Source: Prinia subflava (lineage: Eukaryota > Chordata > Aves > Passeriformes > Cisticolidae). From it: a DNA stretch of 64,000 nucleotides. The stretch's first letter is position 1. Each line of letters starts with the position of its first letter. The stretch lies in assembly GCF_021018805.1 (NCBI RefSeq), contig NC_086247.1:88148140-88212139 (forward strand), written 5' to 3'. The position numbers and the translations under genes were made by a program. This document shows positions 37,946 to 49,829 of the stretch, one piece after another. The notes beneath the pieces were generated by a model. It did no database searches, had not been told where the DNA came from, and saw only the letters and a list, made by a program, of their open reading frames with translations.

Positions 37946-39399
37946 CCACCACAAGCCAGAAGAGAAAGAAATGCACTAAACACTAAAGCATGTTCTGACT
38001 TGAAAGAGCAAAATCAAGAAATAAAGTACCCCTATACATGGTAGAGGAACAACAGATTTTAAGATTTACATTATTAGAAGTAGCTTGGTCACAGGCTGGA
38101 AGCTGCCACAGCTAATCTTACTGCACTAGTTTTACTGGCATTTTAATGTGCTACCCAGGACTTAACAGTGTATTATTCACTAAGAGGCTTGTTCCCACCA
38201 CAGGACATAGAAACATCGCAGCTATTAGCACGAGAAGGGGAGCCACGTAAATACAGAGAAGAGAACAGCCCCTTGCGCACATACATTTTTTATGATAATG
38301 CTGTGGAGTTAACTCTTGGGGTTTTTCCCCCTGGATTTCCAGTGTGCTCACTTGCGATGGGATCATAGCTGCAGCCAGGTTTGGTGTGCTTATGTGGGAC
38401 CGAGGGGATATCACCCCATCAGCAGGGCAGAGCAAAGGCAAGACAGAGCTGCCTGATGCAACAGAGGAAGTGCTCAATACAGGCTTTCTCCTGGGTTGTG
38501 AAGGCTTTTTAATCTATCCTCTTGCTAATAAAGCATCTGCTGTAGCTTAGGAAGCAAATGGGCCTGGGGAATGGCGGTGGTGACTGCTGTAGGCAGGAAG
38601 AGTCAACCTCTCAAAGAGTCTCTTTGAGAGAGAAAAAGAGGTAGGAAACCATCACAGACAATCTGATCCAGGGCTTGCACAGGGGAGCTGAGCTTGTTGA
38701 ATGCCATGCCAGCCTTTCCCAAAGGGAGCTAGACTTCGGTCAGTGTGCAGGAGGCTCCCTGCCTGCAGCTCCTGCCAGGGCAGCTCTGACACTGGCCACA
38801 AGGTTGGACCCCTCTTCAGCAGCACCCACCACCAGTGCTTCAACACTTCAGTCAACACAAGTCTCACAGGTGGTACCTCTTTCCATGCATATTCTTAGTT
38901 TCTTTTGCTAGTCGATGAATTTTGGGATAAAACTCAAGGGAATTTTACAGTCTCATTTGAGATGGATCTTTACAAGGGAAACAAGACCAAGGAAAAACCC
39001 ACCACCACCATTTAGGCACTTCAAATTCACACATCAACCAGGAATTGGAAGTTGAATGGAAACATCTGCATTTGCAATATCCTTATATTTTTCTACGTGT
39101 CTTGAACAGTGAGTTTATGACTATAGCCTACCTCCTGATGCCATCAATACAAGCACACAAGACTGGCATGTTAGTGGGATTTAGTTAAAGCAAAATTTAT
39201 TAATGTTTCCATTCATGGACACAGAAAAAATCCTTCTTTGCCCCAAATAATCTAAAACAACATTTACTTGTAGTTTTTTTCCCGAAAAGTCACACCCTAG
39301 TGCAAACCATTTCATGTCTTCCTTTTATTCTGTATGTCTATACCATGCTTATTTCCTCCAGTGTACTGGAAACCCTACACCACTCTATAGGGGGTAGTA
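37946..39399. other. Gene-poor stretch without recognised features
   Basis: Only a short perfect inverted repeat at 38608-38630 stands out. Open frames are short and overlapping. Confidence 0.4.
38608..38630. repeat. Perfect inverted repeat (10-base arms, 3-base loop)
   Basis: CTCTCAAAGA at 38608-38617 and TCTTTGAGAG at 38621-38630 are exact reverse complements around GTC. It could form a hairpin. The stem is too short for a miRNA precursor. Confidence 0.85.
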
Positions 39400-39535
39400 G
39401 AGAAAAATTATTTACACAAGAGTTTGAAAGGCAAGAGTCTTGCATTTCTCTCCAGCACTGTGTGGGGTGGGATGTTTGGCCTTGAGCAATATCCTTTAAC
39501 AACTTGGTGCTTCAATTCCCCTCTCACTAAGGACT
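39400..39535 (+). mobile_element. MIR-like (core-SINE) remnant
   Basis: GGCCTTGAGCAATATCCTTT, AACAACTTGGTGCTTCAATT and CCCCTCTCAC follow the MIR order (GACCTTGGGCAAGTCACTTAACCTCTCTGTGCCTCAGTTTCC). It is a decayed copy in plus orientation. Confidence 0.5.
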
Positions 39536-42415
39536 AACATTGCCCTGTCCTTTAAGTCCACAGCAGAGATGTTGTGCACTGTAAAGGGACAGCACTCACA
39601 CGGCTTTTGCTCCTCTGAAACTGCTCTACTGACAAGTGAAACAGCAAAAGTTTCTGTTTCCTCCATTCAACGCTGCTCTTTGCCCCACACCCAGACAGCC
39701 TGACCCCGAGGCCTTTCCCTGCTAACAAGAACTGCCCAAATAAAGACTAGTTCAGGATATGTCATCTGAGTGGAGGCTGGGGGCCATGCATTTCCCAGGA
39801 AAACTGCTTCTGTCTTTGTGAGCCCCAGCAAGGGTGAAGTTTGTCAGTTCTCCTGTCTAACATGTATTATTCCAATGGCACAAGGATGAGTGGCATGCTG
39901 AGCCATGGCTGGGGTAAATCAAGTATTGTGGTGGACACTTCACCACTTGAGACCTTTGCCCAATCACTTTGCAAAAAGCCTGGCTGGAGGATCTGTTTGT
40001 TTGTTTGAGGTGAGATTCGGGTGTGTATGTCTTCTGCTTCGTCAAATGCAGATAATCATGGAAAACGCCATCCTTTTTTCCCTAACTTGTTGTCATAAAA
40101 TATCCTGGCCTGTGCTTAACAGATGATAAAATAAAACCCAGTCTTAACAGGATTCCTGATGAAATATAAATTGATTGACTGAAACACCAAAAAGCAATGG
40201 AAATAAAAATTCCTTTTTTTTAGAATAGCCACTTCATAGTAGCTGGTAGAGGAGTTATTTTGGGATTTTGTCATCCTGTTACTAGCGCACTGCTGTTTCT
40301 CCAGATATCAGCACTGTTTTAGAAAGTACAGCTAGATACAGTGACAGTTCTACTTTTACAGTCAAGGGACCCATAAAAATCACTAAGTTCAGAACCTGCC
40401 TGTCTCCTGGCCCCAAAATGTCACAAGTCCTAGGGCCAGGAACACTGGTCTATAACATTAGACCAATACAGGGAGATCTAAATAGCCACATCTAAAAGAG
40501 AACAGATATTTGTATTACTCATTCTTAATTAACTCTAGGTAAACCCAAAAAGTAGCAAAGTCTCCTGGTAGTAGCAAGACCCCTCTAACACTAGTGGGCC
40601 CATTTAGCTAATTTTCTGGGGACACATTGGAAAGGAAACAGGAGCGATTACAGAGTTTGACCACCTTGTGCTCCACGAACTATGGTCTCACGTGCTGGGG
40701 TGGTGGCAATGCCTCTCTGCACCCCAGCACCACAAAGGCTCCTGGGGTACATGATTTTCCCTCTCCAAGCACAGCCATGAGGGGCACGTGAACACTGCAA
40801 GCCATTGCTGTTCCCTGACTTGCAGAGCCTCTCCTTGCCTAGATGACTTATCTGACTCACTCAGAACAAAATTTGGAGGAGAAGGACTGATCATGCCCTC
40901 ACTTGCCTGGGAGGCATTGCTGAACCATCATCAGAAATGGCCTGATTGCTATGAACAAGGGGAAGCACATTTTGAAGAGGCCTAGGCAGGGATGCCAACA
41001 CACATCACGCTGCTCAGCTCTGTTCAGAGTCCTTTTGTGGAAGTTCACAGGAGGCGCTTAGGGACAGGACAAAGGGCAGTGGCCGGGGAGCCACAGGTCT
41101 GTCTGTCATCCAGAAGACCCTACGGAAAAGGCCGCCAGGATGCCCTCTGCCAGCAAGGTTCATGTCAAATACCAGGGAGTGGGGCTGGGGGAGGCCATCG
41201 AGTTTAGGGACAAACAACCTCTTTGAGGAGCAGCCAGAGAAATGTGACACAGCCACGGAAGAAACGCAGCAGTGGATGCATGCAACTGTTCCCACCCTGG
41301 ACACTGCCAGGGCAGCGGCGAGGAGGGAATCGGAAGTGACAGTACTACTTTCTCGTTCAACAGGGTGAATCCAGGACATAGGCACAGCTTAAAATGTGAC
41401 TTCCCCATCACTTTGGGCTCAAAGCTTGGTGTTATTAATAAGCAGGGTTGTGGAGTTTTCTTCCTTTCCTTAGGAATTTTTCCTTCTCATTAAGTTTTTC
41501 GGTAAAACCAAAAGAGAAGGATCTATCAGTAAGGGTATGAGGGATGACATGATGCCGTGGCATCTCAACCCCTTTGTCCAGATCACCAAATACCAAGGCT
41601 TGGGAGCAGCTTTCCTAAACTGACAAGACCCCCTGAACTGTATAGGTGCAGACTTCCCCACGTAGATGTCCCATCTGCAGGATCCTGTTTTCCAACGGTA
41701 TTAGATGCTCCCCTGACAAATGTAAATTTGAAAGGCACGCACCTAGAGTACCCTTTTTGTCTTTATTTTCTAACTTATTCTTAGAAAAAGGCCAGCAAGT
41801 ATTTTGAGTAAAATTTTCACCTGCTTCCAAGTCAGTTACGTTGATCTTAAGATAAGGACACAGACACAAAGCACACAGGGATCAGATTTTTAAAGCACTG
41901 AACTACCTGAAAGTGCAGAGAGACACCTAGCTGTTTGCCATTGCTCTCAGTGCAGAAGAACCAGGCACAGCCCAGTGAATGTAATCCCAGTACCTCTGTG
42001 CTGGAAAAAATGGGAAGAACAAACAGTAGATTATAGAAAGAACACTGTGCCTTTCATTACTCTCAAGTTATCAGCATCTTGGAAGTCATATTTTGCAGCT
42101 TAATCCACAGCAGACAGCCACGTATGTTGGGGATAAACTTAGTACAGGAGCCTGTTCTAATCAGTTATAATTCATTATATTCCTCAAACAGATGACAAAG
42201 GCAGAGTACTTGTGGACTGTGTTACAATCCCTCCTCCTCCTACCTATTCCAAATGACAGAAGTAATAGAAACGAGTGTAATTCCCCCAGGTCCCAGACTG
42301 GTTTCCAGTCTCCCCATCACCATAGCCTACATTCCCATCCCAGCACACCATCAGGAGACGAATGACCAGCCCCACTAAAAATGTGCCCCTCCAGAACACA
42401 CTATGAGTGTTCACA
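39536..42415. other. Gene-poor stretch without recognised features
   Basis: Unique DNA. Open frames of up to 123 codons near 41.0-41.4 kb overlap on both strands and have no recognised domain. Confidence 0.4.
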
Positions 42416-42419
42416 CTAA

Positions 42420-42800
42420 TAAAAGTGAAATGGTGACAGGTTTGGGCCCTATATGTTGTAAGTGTTTATTCTCATGGCTTAGCTAATTACTCTCTAAACA
42501 CTGGTTTAAAAATATACACTTCTTAGTGAGTAATGTGCAAACCAAGACTCACATGAGGGCAAACTTTTACAAAAAAAAATTAAGTGCTCCAAAATTATAC
42601 TGGCAATGGAACTGCAACCAGCATGACAATTAGACACAATGTTAATAAGATATTAGCAATATGAACCAAATTATTTTATTAGCTTGGCAAAGATGGTCAA
42701 GCTTCTTCCAGATTTCATATACCATTTCCTTTAAGGTGATGCTGCTGCTGATGATGATGATCATGATAATTTTATTGTTAGAATAAAATTTCTCCTGTTG
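42420..42800. promoter_or_regulatory. Candidate conserved non-coding element
   Basis: AT-rich unique sequence with TAGCTAATTACTC near 42480, CAATTAGACAC near 42626 and TTATTTTATTAGC near 42670, ending in a CTG/ATG trinucleotide patch (42735-42765). No open frame over 60 codons lies inside. Confidence 0.28.
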
Positions 42801-45041
42801 TTTTCATTTCCAGAATTGTACTTACTTTACAACAGGGTGGTTACTTAAGTCCATCTCTCAAGTAATTGTTGCTCTCTCTGCTGCTGTTGCACTCAGTTGC
42901 TTTTATTTTTCAAATCCATCTATTTTTGCTATTTTTAATCACTCACCCTGATGAGAACTTCTCTCCCACCACCACATTGAGCCTCACGCAGAGGGGACCA
43001 AGGAAGCACACCACAGCTCCTCCAAAGTCAGTGGTTAAGGGTGTGAGCTTCACTTAAGTCCAGTCTTCAGGAGGCAGGCAGAGCACTGTGGACATGCTCA
43101 CAGCTTCCTACTCAGCTCCTAAATCTCTTGGGCACCATACCACAAAAAAAGCTACTACAGTGTTAGGGCTGCCTCCAGCAGCCCTATCTGAAGTAGGACT
43201 TCTTCGCTTGTCAGATCTCATAGCATATTTTCAGTCACCTCTGTACAGGAGTCTTCACATCCTGGAGGGATGCAGAGCAGTGCCCATTCCAGAAAATGTG
43301 AGGGGAGCACCCCTGCAATGCCCATTGTGATTCAGGTCCCATGGGTGCACTAGCCAAAGACCACTATGGGATTAACTAGCATAAACTTACACCTGTGAAA
43401 ATGAGCTATAGTATCCCTCCCTGTCCTGTCCTGTCAGTGTTCCCTGCAAGGGCAGTGGGATTGCTCTCCAGGTGTTCACTGAAAACAGCACATAAATGTT
43501 TCAAACACCACTTCGTAGGTGTCACTCCAAAGCCATAAAGAAAACAGAAGGCAGAAGGCCTGAGCACAAACCCTTAAATAACAAATATTCTTCTCCCCTC
43601 TCTAGGATTTTACGGGCTGAGGAGCAATGTTAGCTGAAACCTTCATTTTACAGCTTTTTCTTAAAAACTCAGCATGCAACCAGCCTCAGAAGTGTTAGTG
43701 ACATTGCCTGGAGAAGATCTCTTGGGTTTACGGGCAATAATTAATCTTTAGCTCCAGTAAGACAGGTGTAGGACTCACCATGTTGGTAAATGATGATTGC
43801 ACTGCATACACTGCCCTGAGTGAGTACCCTGCAATTATGGGGAAAGGTTTCCTGGGCCACTTGCAAAGGCCCTCAGGTTAGGAAGGTCTTGCCGGGCAAG
43901 CTGGAAAGACACTTCTTCTCTGTGCAAGACAGACTTTCAGGCAGGGTGGCCTGGGCAGATGAAGCCTCTGAGGACAAGACATAGACAGGACCTAAGAAAG
44001 GGGGATCCATCAGGTCACCATATCTTGCTTGCAGCAAGAGTCAGGGCTGCTCTCTGCTATGTCTTTGTACATCAAATTCAGTACCTTGAGTAACACTGAA
44101 CTGGTCCATTGGACCAGCTGAGGAGGGATAGATAGAACATTTGAGTCAGGTGTATTTTGCTCCCTGGCTGCCATGGGATAAGAGCAGCACTGCTCACCTC
44201 TCTTTCTCTGCTTTGATTTCCACTGCAGTTACGTCCCTCCTCTGGAGTGGGAGTACCATCCATAGATCTCAACTGTTCTGGCTGAAGGAACCCCTGCCTA
44301 TCACTTGCCTGTCACTTGTGGATGGGAGTATCTTGGGTGCCAAGATGCCTGCAGGCACCAGGAAAGTCTGGGACAAATGGAGAGTGGCAACACTGGTGCC
44401 CCTTCACTGAAGACCCATCTTGCTGACACCTGGCCGAGCCTGGCTCCTCTGGAAACAAAATAAGCCAGCATTGAAAGAGGTTAGCTTTCACAGAGCCAAG
44501 GAAAAGACAGTTTGCCTACTGTTACATCTAAGTAACATCAGCCAAACACCAATACCCGAAAACAGTGCTGTGCATATTTGTAAGGGGCCGGATCACAAAG
44601 CCTTTAAGTCATTTATTAGTCATAGCTTCAAGGGCTTCATCAGACCTCTGTTACGGTAGGCTGTGCACTATATTGGGCCCAATCATTTGGATTCGATTCA
44701 GTCACATCACCTGTATGGACATCCACACTTCTGCCAAAATATAGGGGGAATAGGACCAGTTTGGCTCTCAGAAACTTACTCGAGTGGCAAATCTCCTGCC
44801 TGTGCCTTATCTTGCATTTGAATTTGTCTGGCTCCAGTTTCTGACCTGCTGTTTTGGAGAAGATCGTTTCTCTGCAAGGTATTTTCTCCCCAGGAAGGTA
44901 TTGTCATGCAGGGCACTTGTTGCTCACCACAGGATTCCTCTCCCAGCTGGCGGCACCAGCTCCAAAGGCAGAAGCCAGAGTCATGCAATCTTGACACTAA
45001 GTAAACACCCCAGCTACATTTGAATGGGAGTCCAAGTGGCC

Positions 45042-45043
<2 letters not shown>
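42801..45043. other. Gene-poor stretch without recognised features
   Basis: No gene is supported. The part at 44570-44720 is unique and AT-rich with TTTATTAGTC and CCCAATCATTTGGATTCG and could be a small conserved element. Confidence 0.35.
44101..44117. repeat. Near-perfect palindrome (8-base arms, 1-base centre)
   Basis: CTGGTCCA, T, TGGACCAG. It is a symmetrical potential dimer-binding site of unknown factor. Confidence 0.85.
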
Positions 45044-45075
<32 letters not shown>

Positions 45076-45098
45076 AAAAAAACAAAAACCAAACCAAA
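45044..45098. repeat. Poly-A tract, 31 A, with AAACC tail
   Basis: Thirty-one consecutive A at 45044-45074, then A-rich AAAC/AAACC units. Simple sequence; no element body was recognised. Confidence 0.9.
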
Positions 45099-45269
45099 CC
45101 TTGCAAGGCTCTGCTGTATTTGTTTCAGTTCCCCTTTGCCGTCTAGGAGAAGGGGAAAGGAGAGGATAAATGTCCCTTAGCCCTTTTCTCCAAGCCCTTT
45201 CAGCCCTGGTCGGGTGCATATGTCCCACTCAACTCTGCATTGGCTTTCAGCTCCCCTGGAGCTAAAGAG

Positions 45270-46330
45270 TGAATAAGACCTCTAGCACATTGTCTCTAAG
45301 CTGATAATTGCAGCCTCTTCACTGGCACAAGGCGTCTCTCATGCCATTTTGACCCAAACTATGTCTTTTTTCTGTATATTTTTAATTAGACTCAAGAATG
45401 CAGAAAACCCAGCGTGAGATCCTTTCATTCCCCTTTGTTTAATATCTGTTATTATGACATTAAGTGTAGGGTTTTGTTGTGGTGGAGAGTTCAAAATCCC
45501 CCTCGGTTCTGCGGCTGTAGCCACGGGTTCGTGTACATTAAAGTGGTCATTTTCGGATTAGCTCTTGCCTTTCCTTTGATGCATGCGAAACGCTGAGCCA
45601 GTTAGTTGGAGAAGGCATTTTACCTCTTTTGTTGCCCTTCCTCACAACCAACGGCAGGCACAGGACGAAAGCCCCCTGGCTCTCTTAAACCAGAAAGGAA
45701 TTTCCAAAGGGTTTGAAGCTTTAGTTGCCACTTCTGTCTGGGTTTGCTTCCAAATAGAGTAGGCGGCGAGGAGCCTCGTATTTGCTGCTGTTGTTATCAT
45801 CGCTTGTGTGCCTGATCACCGGGAATTTGGGTGTCCTGAGGGAAGTACCGAGACTCAACTCAAAATTTTTCTCTGGGATAAGTGTTTTAAGTGGTGGGAA
45901 TCAGAATTTTGCAGCATTTTCCTCTTCCCTCTTCCATTTTTTTTCCTTTTTTTAAATTTTTTTTAAATTTTTTTTTAATTCCCTCTTCTTCTTGGTTTGG
46001 CAGTTAATGGGAAGCAGAACAAAGGTTTGGTTGAACAAATGCTAGATTTCACGTACACTTCACATTACACAGGCAGTCCTACGATTTATATCCATTTACA
46101 TAAGACCTACACTCTGCACTCGGCTATTTCTTGTGGGATGTCTGATACTTTCTTCCGAGGAGACAGCGTTCTTGAGCCTTCAGCTCTTCCCACTTTAACC
46201 ATTCATATCATTACAATTAATCCTAAGGGCTCTTGATTAAAATAAAACTAAATCAATTGAAAAAAATTTGAAAAAATGGTTAATTACAAAAAAGAAAATA
46301 CACACGCACAACTTAGCTGCTGCCTTAGAC
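45270..46330. promoter_or_regulatory. Candidate conserved non-coding block left of the CpG-island cluster
   Basis: Repeat-poor DNA with enhancer-like texture, for example AGCTGATAATTGCAGCC near 45299, TTTTTAATTAGACTC near 45380, GTTATTATGACATTAAGTG near 45448 and ATTACAATTAATCC near 46210. A T-rich patch lies at 45935-45980. It contains no credible open frame. Confidence 0.33.
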
Positions 46331-46369
46331 ATCATCCCAAATATTCGTGTAAAAGTCGGGCAAACAAAC

Positions 46370-46620
46370 AGGGGGAGAGGGAGTAGAAGGTCGGGGGAGG
46401 GGGGAGGGAGTGTTTATGTCAACACGGCTCGGTGATGGAATAATGCGCTCCAACGTGAAGTCAGAGCCGCGGGGCATGTGAAGTCGCAGCCTCTCCAGGT
46501 GACAGGTGCTGCAGCAGTTCAGATGCGAGGCAGCCGCTCCTGCTCCGCTCCCGCCCCGGGCATCGGGAACCGGGGAGCAGGGGCGGCCCCTCCAAACGCA
46601 GCTCCTCGCTTGACATATGG
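46370..46620. promoter_or_regulatory. Small CpG island
   Basis: CpG-rich sequence preceded by a GGGGGAGG purine tract (46370-46410). It is the first of a series of CpG islands to 52.1 kb. An open frame of 157 codons enters a T/G repeat and is not credible. Confidence 0.6.
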
Positions 46621-46705
46621 ATGGGAAAAAGAGGCTCCTGAAATATTCCTGATTCACCAGAATCACCAGAATTATTTTTGCCTTGAGAAACCTTCTTCCT
46701 TGGTT

Positions 46706-46790
46706 TGTTTTTTTTTTGTTGTTGTTGTTGGTTTTTTTTGGGGGGGGTTGGTTTGTTTGTTTGTTTTTGTTTTTTGTTGGTTTTTTTTAG
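46706..46790. repeat. T/G-rich low-complexity tract
   Basis: Poly-T, (GTT)n, an eight-G run and (GTTT)n ending TTTTTTTTAG. The end resembles a splice acceptor, but no downstream exon can be supported. Confidence 0.85.
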
Positions 46791-47060
46791 ATCCTAATAC
46801 GTGCCTAATCAGCGAGATATGTTTTCATTTAAAAGCCAGTAGACTGGAGCTGAACTGCGCTACCCAAATCCGATGTAAGGATAATTTGGAGTATTCAAAA
46901 ACGCTGAGTCAGCGGCAGAGCCCATCTCCATGGCTAGAATATTGTTTTTAACTCCCGCTGCTGTGTTTCACTTACTGTTATACCGATTGTATCGTGTAAT
47001 TATTGTTTGTTTTCCAAAAATGTAATTACTTCTTTTCCTTTGTTTCCTTTGCGACGTTAA
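46791..47060. promoter_or_regulatory. Candidate conserved non-coding element with MAF/AP-1 site
   Basis: Unique sequence between two CpG-rich segments, with a 13-base MARE-like palindrome at 46902-46914, GATAATTTGG near 46880 and TGTAATTACTTC near 47021. It lacks open frames. Confidence 0.4.
46902..46914. promoter_or_regulatory. MAF recognition element / AP-1 palindrome
   Basis: CGCTGAGTCAGCG contains the full T-MARE core GCTGAGTCAGC, that is, a TPA-responsive TGAGTCA extended symmetrically. Large MAF proteins, NRL, BACH or NRF2 heterodimers bind such sites. Occupancy is unknown. Confidence 0.45.
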
Positions 47061-47199
47061 ATCTGCCAAATGCCTGACTAAGGCAGCTCCAAAAAAGAAA
47101 AAAAAATAAAATAAAATTAAAGCTAACTGAAAGAGGAGGGGGCTCTTTTTCTCTCCCTGTAGCCGAACATTTTACCTCTCGGAGACCTTCTTCCATCGA

Positions 47200-48260
47200 C
47201 TATTTAGTAAAGATAGCGGCACGTGTAGAAGCCCAGCCTGGTTTGAGGAAGACCTGGGCTCCGGGGCAGTCCCACGCGTTTCTCGAGTGGTTTTCCCTCC
47301 TGGCCGCGGGCTCTGCACAGAGCGATCTGCTCAGGGATTAATAGCACTGATCCAAAATAACGATAATAACATAGAGCTGTGCAAGTGATTCCAGCCTGGG
47401 GCCGCGGCCGAGCTGCGCAACGAGACCAGGAGGCCCGGAGCCAGGGGAGGGTCTGAGGGAGCCGGAGGAGTCCCCTGCCCGCCCGCCTACCCTCTCCGCA
47501 GGCAGACGGTGAGGCTCGGAGCTCTGGCCGCTGGCGGTCTCGGTCCCCAGGCGGGAGCTGCCGGGGATGCTGCCCCGCAGCCGGGAAAGCGGATCCCGGC
47601 ACCCGCCGTGCGGTGGCAAGTTTGGCCCTGGGGCCGAAAGAAGAGAGGATGGAGGATGCTGATGGAGGATGCTGATGGAGGATGCTGAGCTCCCGCTGAA
47701 ACGACGCGTTGCTATTCTTGGGGCAACTTTCCCGGCTCAGCCCGGAGCGGGAGGAAGGGGGCAGCCCAGGAGGAGCGGGCTGGGTGCCAAAATGCGGAGC
47801 GTTCAGCTCTCACCGTGCTGGATGTGTCCAGGCCAGAGCCGGTGGAGTCAAACGCCCAGACCAATGCTCAGCAACGTGCCAGGAGAGGTTACTCGACTTT
47901 CCCTCCTCTTTGGTGTAGGTTTCGGGAAGAGGGGCACCTTGTAATACCGGCTCCCCCGATAAATTATACCTGCTTTAGTCAAAACGGAGCAGAAGGGTCG
48001 GATCCCCCGCACACCAGCAAACCCTGGCACTTCCCCCCGAGAGCTTGCGGGCAGCACTGGGGAGGGACCGGGCAGCTGAAGCCACTTCTCACCGCACCAG
48101 CGTCAGACATTGCTGCCGGGCTGATTCTGGAAAGAGGATGGATGGGAAGGGTGGGAAACCTCGCCCTCCCTTGCCTGTGTAGGAGGATGAGCCGCCTAAC
48201 TCCTGTCTTCGGGAGCGGGGTGTGGGATTTCTCAGCACGGCGAAACAGATAGTCCCTGAA
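47200..48260. promoter_or_regulatory. CpG island (largest in the cluster)
   Basis: GC- and CpG-rich throughout, densest at 47395-47640. Long overlapping open frames on both strands (up to 145 codons) have no domain and no consistent frame. It lies about 10 kb downstream of the TFAP2A 3' end with no gene start recognised, so it may be an orphan developmental island or a non-coding RNA promoter. Confidence 0.7.
47648..47686. repeat. Perfect 13-base tandem repeat, three copies
   Basis: GATGGAGGATGCT repeats exactly three times (47648-47660, 47661-47673, 47674-47686) inside the CpG island. It is a recent minisatellite-like expansion. Confidence 0.95.
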
Positions 48261-48425
48261 ACTGCAGATTTTATTTCTGGCAAACAATGCTCCCCCAGCC
48301 AGCGTTTGTGTGCGAGACGAGTAATTGTGCTCCCTTGCTTAAATAAATCATTGATGGGTGAAATTACACATGCTCACTTAAAATGTAATGTGATTAAGAG
48401 ATTATGGGATCGCAGTTAATATGTT
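48261..48425. promoter_or_regulatory. Candidate conserved non-coding element, homeodomain-rich
   Basis: AT-rich block between GC-rich segments with GAGTAATTGTGC near 48319, AAATAAATCATTGATGGG near 48341, GTGAAATTACACATGC near 48358 and GTAATGTGATTAAGAG near 48385. The TGATTGAT/TGATGG-like parts could bind PBX/MEIS/HOX. Confidence 0.38.
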
Positions 48426-48880
48426 GCCTCACAGCTTCTGGACCCAATTCCTGACACCAGAAATCCATCAGCCACAACTGTCCCTCCTTGCGGGGAGGCA
48501 GCTTCTCCTGCCACCGGCAGCCGTGAGGGCTGGCCGGGAGGGGGGACAGGGGCTCTCCCGCCTCTGCTCCCCGCAGGGGGCCGGAGAAGGTGAGAGGGAG
48601 CGTCAGGTTTGCGTTCAAATGAATAATAACTTCTTGCTGTTGTTGTCTGGGGGGAGGAGAGGAAAAAAAAAAGTTAAATGGAAAGGCAGGAGACGGGGGT
48701 TGTGGGGGGAAACGAAGGGCTGGGTCTGCGCCTGCAAGCTTATTACCTCTCATCTGAAAGCTGCTCCATTTCCTCACACATCGGATAAGTCCTTTATCAT
48801 GAGGTGGCACAAGCCCTGCCGGGGGCTATTGGTCGCCCCGAGGAAGGAGCCGGGATGGCAAGCGGGATCCTATCATCAGG
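48426..48880. promoter_or_regulatory. GC-rich segment of the CpG-island cluster
   Basis: Moderately CpG-rich sequence with purine tracts (48640-48725). Two opposed open frames of 138 and 155 codons have no recognised domain. Confidence 0.4.
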
Positions 48881-49050
48881 CTGCATAATAACCCCGGGCT
48901 CGCCACAGCTGCGCTGTGACCCTTTGTGATGGAGCTGATAGCGCTCCCGTGAAATAATGTCCTCCTTTTGGGTGTGAAATCACCATGTTTATTAATTGAG
49001 CTAGACATGAGGGTTACCTTTTTCCTTTCCAAGCCATGAAAATTTGTGAT
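48881..49050. promoter_or_regulatory. Candidate conserved non-coding element
   Basis: Unique block with GGAGCTGATAGCGCTCCCG near 48931 (GGAGC and GCTCC arms pair imperfectly around it), GTGAAATAATGTCC near 48950 and TTTATTAATTGAGC near 48988. It looks like a compact regulatory element between islands. Confidence 0.33.
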
Positions 49051-49442
49051 TCAGGGCAAATGACTCCCCCTTCCCCCCCCCCGCCCCAAGTTGTGTTGCC
49101 AAGGAGTTGAGAGAGAAGGACCAGCTGGGGAGAAGAGCTGTTTTGGAGGGTCGAGAGGGACTGAGCTTTTTGGCAAGTTCAGAGTAGATTCATGCACAGA
49201 CACCCCGCACCTCACTCAACCGCAAAAGCAGCCCCCCACTCCGGACAGGCACCGCGGGCGAATGCCAGACTCATCCCCACAGGATGGAAGCCGGGCTGGG
49301 GAGGGATGCACACGGCGCAGCCTGCCCCGGCCGTCCCGCGTGGGGATGCGCGGCGCCCCACGCCGCTGTTACCGCGCATCCCCACGCACGCACTTTAGGA
49401 GGTGGGTCGTGCTGAAAGAGTACAGCGTCTCTCTCCACACGC
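49051..49442. promoter_or_regulatory. CpG-rich segment of the cluster
   Basis: Begins with a C-rich run (49068-49085). CpG is dense at 49240-49390. A 150-codon open frame runs into the adjacent poly-T tract and is not credible. Confidence 0.5.
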
Positions 49443-49455
49443 ACTCTTCTTCCCC

Positions 49456-49622
49456 TTTTTTTTTTTTTCTCTTTTTTTTTTTTTTTTCCTTTGCAATTAG
49501 GCTTGTAACGAGCTTATTGCAGTATGTGCTTCTGGGCCAATAATACTTGTATTTAACCTAATTAAAGCCGACCTTTTACAATATCTGAAATATAAACACG
49601 CCTTTTTTTTTTTTTTTTTTTT
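49456..49622. promoter_or_regulatory. Short conserved-looking block between two poly-T tracts
   Basis: T runs at 49456-49468, 49472-49487 and 49603-49622 bracket about 110 bases of unique sequence. This sequence contains GCAATTAGGC near 49492, a CCAAT box in GGGCCAATAATAC near 49535 and CCTAATTAAAGCC near 49557. The bracketed core has the texture of a conserved enhancer. The T runs are simple repeats. Confidence 0.38.
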
Positions 49623-49829
49623 CCCTTCCCTCTCCCCCCTCCTTTCCTACTCTGGTTTAACAATTTAACGTTTGACTCTCTGGGCTGGAACATGCAACCT
49701 TTCACCAGAGCACGGAGAGAGAGAGGGAGGGGGAAAGTAGCAAAAACCTGCGAATGAGGCGGAGGGACTGGCTTTGCCCGAGCATCCTCGACACGCTTCC
49801 AGGTAGGCAGCTACCCCCACCCTCCCCCG

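Noticed and set aside
38608..38630. microRNA hairpin
   Set aside because: The stem is 10 bases with a 3-base loop, far too short for a precursor, and the flanks do not continue the pairing.
46706..46800. Splice acceptor (T-rich tract ending in AG)
   Set aside because: The tract is G/T simple repeat and no downstream exon with a reading frame or donor could be supported.
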